Positions 7,066 through 10,000 of a stretch of DNA of 10,000 nucleotides are shown here, piece after piece. The stretch's first letter is position 1; each line of letters opens with the position of its first letter. The notes under the pieces are model-generated. The model was not told where the DNA came from. It worked only from the letters and a program-made list of their open reading frames with translations, and did not search any database. Origin of the DNA: Penaeus vannamei (lineage: Eukaryota; Arthropoda; Malacostraca; Decapoda; Penaeidae). A program made the translations under genes and the position numbers. The stretch spans positions 17,049,160 through 17,059,159 of the forward strand of contig NC_091582.1 of the NCBI RefSeq assembly GCF_042767895.1, written 5' to 3'.

Positions 7066-7207
7066 TCATACCCATAGTAATGAATAGAGTAAAAACAAGA
7101 AGAAAAACTAATTTAATGATCAATTTAATAATTTAAGATCAAAAGCTCCAACCTTCCTCCATCAAGGGAACCGCTCGTGCTTCCACTTCGAGTTCCTACT
7201 TGTCCTC
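7066..7207. other. Low-copy spacer before the TATGCC array
   Basis: AT-rich, non-repetitive to 7145 (with AATTTAATGATCAATTTAAT-type near-palindromic sequence), then mixed sequence containing CCTTCCTCCATCAAGG and GTTCCTACTTGTCC. No gene is recognised. Confidence 0.5.
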
Positions 7208-7866
7208 TCCGTAAGACTCCGTATGCCTCTATGCCTCCGTGTCTTATGCCTCTATGCCTTATGTCTCCGTGCCTATATGCCTTATGCCTCTATGCCTTAT
7301 GTCTCCGTGCTTTATGTCTCCGTATGCCTCCATGCCTTATGCTTCCATGCCTTATGCCTCCATGTCTATATGCCTTATGCCTCTATGCCTCCGTGCTTTA
7401 TGCCTCCATGCCTATATGGCTTATGCCTATATGCCTCTTCTCCGTAAGCCTCCGTATGCCTCTATGTCTTATGCCTCTTTGCCTCCATGCCCTATGCCTT
7501 ATGCCTCTTTGCTTATATGCCTATATGCCTTATGCCTCCATGCCTTATGCCTCCATGCCTTATGCCTCCATGCCTTATGCTCTATGCTTTATGCCCCCAT
7601 GCCTCTATGCCTATATGCCTCCATGCTTATATACCTCCATGCCTATATTCCTCTATGCCTTATGCCTCCGTGCCTTATGCCTCCATGCCTATATACCTCC
7701 ATGCCTATATGCCTCCGTGCCTTATGCCTCCATGCCTTATGCCTCCGTGCCTATATGCCATATGTCTCTATGCCTCCATGTCTATATGCCTCCATTCCTC
7801 CGTACCTCTATGCCTTATTCCTCCATTCCTCTATGCCTTATGCCTCTATGCCTCCATGTCTAATAC
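7208..7866. repeat. ~660-bp TATGCC-family 7/8-bp tandem array
   Basis: The region is built from a short monomer of the form YRTGYCTY (TATGCCTC, CATGCCT, CGTGCCT, TATATGCC), on the order of 80-90 monomers. Alternating 8- and 7-bp monomers make a 15-bp unit, TTATGCCTCCATGCC, seen most regularly at about 7530-7580. A larger duplication links TCCGTAAG(A/C)CTCCGTATG at 7208 and 7441 (offset 233). Because the unit lacks stop triplets, two plus frames are open throughout and the third is broken only at TAA 7445-7447. The Met/Pro/Cys/Leu/Tyr peptides are repeat by-products. Confidence 0.93.
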
Positions 7867-8100
7867 CTTAATGGTAAAGTGGAACAGACTAGCGACTCAA
7901 AGGCATGGGAAGCTGAGCGGCTGCGGCTGGGGCATTTGTTCTCGAATCAGATTCCTAAATGAACGCCAATGAATTTCCTGAGGGCATACGTGGTGCATGG
8001 CTCTGTGTACGTGCAGTCGGGTGTGAGCGTTTTATCTGTGTGGTGGCATGATGCTGTGGCGTATTGGTGTGGGTATTTGATTGATGTGCGCATGGATATA
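7867..8100. other. Complex island, no gene recognised
   Basis: Mixed, locally GC-rich sequence (GGGAAGCTGAGCGGCTGCGG near 7908) that becomes TG-biased after about 7990 as it approaches the GT array. No open frame beyond the tail of the repeat frame and no RNA fold are recognised. Confidence 0.5.
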
Positions 8101-8270
8101 CGTGGTATGGGTGTGTGTGTGTACGTACGTGTATGAAGATGTGTGTGTGTGTGGTGTGTTTGTGTGTGTGTATGTGTGTGTTTTTTTTATGTGTGTGTGT
8201 GGTGTGTGTGTGGGGGGGGGTGTTTATGTGTGTGTGTGTGGTGTGTTTGTGTGTGTGTATGTGTGTGTAT
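8101..8270. repeat. GT-rich array with 87-bp-spaced duplicate
   Basis: (GT)n interrupted by T8 (8181-8188) and G9 (8212-8220). A 42-bp block beginning ATGTGTGTGTGTGGTGTGTT recurs at 8139-8180 and 8226-8267 (offset 87), so the array contains a tandem duplication of a compound unit rather than only dinucleotide slippage. Confidence 0.9.
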
Positions 8271-8397
8271 AATATGTATTTATATATTTATTTATTTATA
8301 TTTATTTATATATATTTTTTTTTTCTTTTTTAATGCTGAAGGTAAAAAAAAACTTACCACCGGCGATATATAAAAAAAAAAATATATAAAAAAAAAC
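8271..8397. repeat. AT-rich region with long inverted repeat
   Basis: TATTTATTTATT texture leads into (TA)4T10 (8307-8324). Its reverse complement A10(TA)3 lies at 8373-8388, giving 16-bp arms (8309-8324 and 8373-8388) separated by 48 bp. The loop contains a small hairpin, GGTAA at 8341-8345 and TTACC at 8354-8358 around an A-rich loop. Further A9 follows at 8388-8396. Confidence 0.8.
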
Positions 8398-8648
8398 GAA
8401 ACTAAAAAATTGAGGCATAACTAAACTAGAAACATATCTCAGCTTCCTCCTGATCTCCCAAGAAACCGCAAGATAATCTCTCAATCATTATCAACAAGAC
8501 ATGATAACTTCGCAAAGTTCTCCAAAGTTCTCCATCTTCGGGGATTAAACAAGGGGTGCAAGATATTCGCAACTGCAATCCCACCAGAGTTGCATTGGGT
8601 CGAAATTGCAATCGCGGAATGGCTAAGCTAGAGAGATTAAAGATCAAA
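8398..8648. other. Complex island with 74-codon minus-strand open frame
   Basis: The longest stretch of ordinary-complexity sequence in the second half of the window. On the minus strand a frame from ATG at 8647 to 8426 encodes 73 residues with normal composition, including PRLQFRPNATLVG, CLIPEDGELWRTLR and FLGDQEEAEICF. It is the only open frame here not produced by repeats, yet I recognise no family, see no promoter or polyadenylation signal, and the length is within chance expectation. A perfect 10-bp tandem, AAAGTTCTCC, lies at 8514-8533. It could be a fragment of a gene or mobile element. Confidence 0.4.
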
Positions 8649-9244
8649 GTTTAATTCCGGTTTGAGTTCAAGATGTTTTTTTTTATTTAATTCCGGTTTG
8701 AATTGAATGTTTTTTTTTAAATTCCGGTTTGAATTCAAGATGTTTTTTTTTTAAATTCCGGTTTGAATTCAAGATGTTTTTGTTTTTATTCCGGTTTGAA
8801 TTCAAGATGTGTTTTTTTAAATTCCGGTTTGAATTCAATGTTTTTATTTAATTCCGGTTTGAATTCAAGATGTTTTTTTGTTTTTTTTAAATTCCGGTTT
8901 GAATTGAAGATGTTTTTATTTAATTCCGGGTTGAGTTCAAGATTTTTTTTTTTATTCCGGTTTGAATTCAAGATGTTTTTTTTTTTTATTTAATTCCGGT
9001 TTGAATTCAAGATGTATTTATTTAATTCCGATTTGAATTAAAGATTTTATTTAATTCCGGGTTGAATTAAAGATGTTTTTATTTAATTCCGGTTCGAATT
9101 CAAGATGTTTTTTTTAAATTTAATTCCGGTTTGAATTAAATATTTTTTTTATTTAATTCCGGTTTGAATTGAAGATTTTTTTTAAATCCCGGTTTGAATT
9201 GAAGATGTTTTTATTTAATTTCGGTTTGAATTCAAGATGTTATT
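8649..9244. repeat. 18-copy ~33-bp minisatellite, core plus poly-T spacer
   Basis: A core close to TTCCGGTTTGAATTCAAGAT starts at 8655, 8691, 8722, 8756, 8789, 8822, 8852, 8892, 8924, 8955, 8994, 9026, 9055, 9087, 9124, 9157, 9187 and 9219, with spacings of 29-40 and a mean near 33. The spacers are T runs of variable length ending in TTTAA or TTAAA, so length variation sits in the homopolymer while the core changes only by point substitution. The core holds a 10-bp palindrome TTGAATTCAA, with GAATTC intact in nine of 18 copies and the others reading GAATTG, GAATTA or GAGTTC. The period drifts off multiples of three, so coding is unlikely. Confidence 0.96.
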
Positions 9245-9384
9245 TGATGGGCTGTATGTGATATAAGGTTTATATGGATGTCTTTTCTTTTTTCTCTCGG
9301 TTCTCTCGTATGTGATATTAATAGACAAGCAAATATAAACAAATATAGAGATATGTATGTTGGTTTTTGTCTATGTATGTTTTT
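9245..9384. other. Low-copy spacer
   Basis: Mixed AT-rich sequence between the minisatellite and the GT array, with a pyrimidine patch at 9281-9308 and GTGATAT repeated near 9258 and 9311. No gene is recognised. Confidence 0.5.
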
Positions 9385-9412
9385 TGCGCGTGTGTGTGTG
9401 TGTAAGTATGTT

Positions 9413-9454
<42 letters not shown>

Positions 9455-9672
9455 TTTGTTAGCGTGTGTGTGTGTGTGTGTGTGTAAGTATGTTAGCGTG
9501 TGTGTGTGTATCTGCATGTGCATGTGTGTGTAAGTATGTTAGCGTGTGTGTGTGTGTTTCTGCATGTGCGTGTGTGTGTGTGTTTCTGCATGTGCGTGTG
9601 TGTGTGTGTAAGTATGTTAGCGTGTTTGTGTGTGTTTCTGCATGTTCGTGTGTGTGTGTGTGTGTGTGTGTC
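9385..9672. repeat. GT array with nested TAAGTATGTTAGCG motif
   Basis: (GT)n is punctuated by TAAGTATGTTAGCG at 9403, 9485, 9531 and 9609 and a variant TGAGTTTGTTAGCG at 9451, and by TCTGCATGTGCGTG-like motifs at 9511, 9559, 9595 and 9637. Spacings between the first motif are 48, 34, 46 and 78. The longer interval corresponds to an extra TCTGCATG subunit. Cys/Val and Thr/His frames on the two strands are artefacts. Confidence 0.92.
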
Positions 9673-9812
9673 TACGAACATAAATCTATTAATTTTACAC
9701 ACAAACACCCGGCAGTAACCCAAACCCAATTACACAAACCAAATTGTTAATATTTTTTTTAAAAGGCTTAATGAATCACTTTTCGTGAGTACGTGACTTT
9801 GTGGATGTGGAA
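9673..9812. other. Low-copy spacer
   Basis: Mixed sequence including ACACACAAACACCC, a short T8A4 patch at about 9754-9764 and GTGAGTACGTGACTTTGTGG. No gene or signal is recognised. Confidence 0.5.
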
Positions 9813-10000
9813 GAAGGGGGGAGGGAGGAGGAGGAGAAGGAGAAAGAAGGAGGAAGAAGAATAGGAGGAAGAGGAAGAAGAAGAAGAAGAGTAAGAAGGG
9901 AAAGGTGAGGAGGAGGAGGAGAAAGAGAAAGGTGAGGAGGAGGAAGAGGATGATAGGCAGAGATAGGAGGAGAAACAGAGATAGGAGGAAGCGAAACAGA
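9813..10000. repeat. GGA/GAA polypurine tract, open at window end
   Basis: Near-pure A/G on the plus strand: G6A followed by GGA and GAA trinucleotides, two copies of GAAAGGTGAGGAGGAGGA-like sequence (about 9900 and 9928), and a two-copy 18-bp repeat opening CAGAGATAGGAGGA at 9958 and 9976. The tract runs into the window edge, so its full length is unknown. Confidence 0.92.

Noticed and set aside
7208..7866. Interstitial telomere sequence
   Set aside because: The monomer is TATGCC-type, not the arthropod TTAGG or the TTAGGG type on either strand.
7177..7972. Overlapping plus-strand frames of 161-228 codons rich in Met/Pro/Cys/Leu/Tyr
   Set aside because: All frames are open simultaneously because the tandem unit lacks stop triplets. 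That is expected of the repeat and is not evidence of coding.
8763..8993. 76-codon plus frame with repeated Asn-Ser-Arg-Cys-Phe
   Set aside because: It is a translation of the 33-bp tandem unit, and the frame is lost wherever T-run length changes.
8649..9244. CRISPR array
   Set aside because: The repeats are regularly spaced, but the spacers are only poly-T/TTTAA of 9-20 bases and not unique sequences. The window is eukaryotic and there are no cas genes.

Overview
This window is eukaryotic, non-coding, repeat-dominated DNA. I find no gene I can defend. There is no open reading frame with normal composition and recognisable domains, no rRNA or tRNA, no transposase or reverse transcriptase, and no CRISPR array. 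Nearly every long open frame is a by-product of short-period repeats, which yield poly-Ser/Leu, Arg/Glu, Cys/Val, Thr/His or Tyr/Ile stretches. The density and variety of simple repeats ((CT)n, (GT)n, (TATC)n, (TA)n, (TTG)n, decayed ATT/ATC and TAG runs, kilobase-scale GA tracts) best fit a decapod crustacean, and a penaeid shrimp is my first guess because those genomes are known for exceptional simple-repeat content. A cephalopod or other microsatellite-rich invertebrate cannot be excluded. This is inference from texture, not from a marker gene.

Layout. 1-230: weakly repetitive flank. 231-553: seven-copy minisatellite with an A-rich variable spacer. 742-950: GA-rich purine tract. 970-1744: polypyrimidine block containing (TATC)22, C-rich runs and a 225-bp-spaced duplication ending in a splice-acceptor-like sequence. 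1745-1865: short complex segment, open in one frame. 1866-2210: purine tract with a 69-78 bp minisatellite. 2218-2301: (CTG)4(TTG)24. 2401-4070: about 1.7 kb of purine-biased DNA with nested minisatellites and (GA)n. 4120-4640: G14, (TG)36, (TA)25 and a 32-bp triplicate. 4641-4787: complex island. 4788-5516: poly-G runs and (TC)43 / (CT)50. 5520-5930: decayed GT. 5931-6335: complex island with a 34-bp tandem duplication. 6336-7065: TAG-based minisatellite, then decayed ATT/ATC. 7208-7866: a 7/8-bp TATGCC-family array. 7867-8100: complex island. 8101-8397: GT, then AT-rich DNA with an inverted repeat. 8398-8648: the most gene-like complex island. 8649-9244: 18-copy, ~33-bp array with a conserved core and variable poly-T spacers. 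9385-9672: GT array with a nested motif. 9813-10000: GGA/GAA purine tract.

There is no gene circuit to describe. What stands out is structural: large blocks of strict purine/pyrimidine strand bias that switch polarity, several runs able to form G-quadruplex, triplex, Z-DNA or cruciform structures, and two well-ordered minisatellites (8649-9244 and 7208-7866) that look like the most informative locus-specific sequences. The complex islands (4641-4787, 5931-6335, 7867-8100, 8398-8648) are the only parts where homology searches are likely to reveal ancestry.
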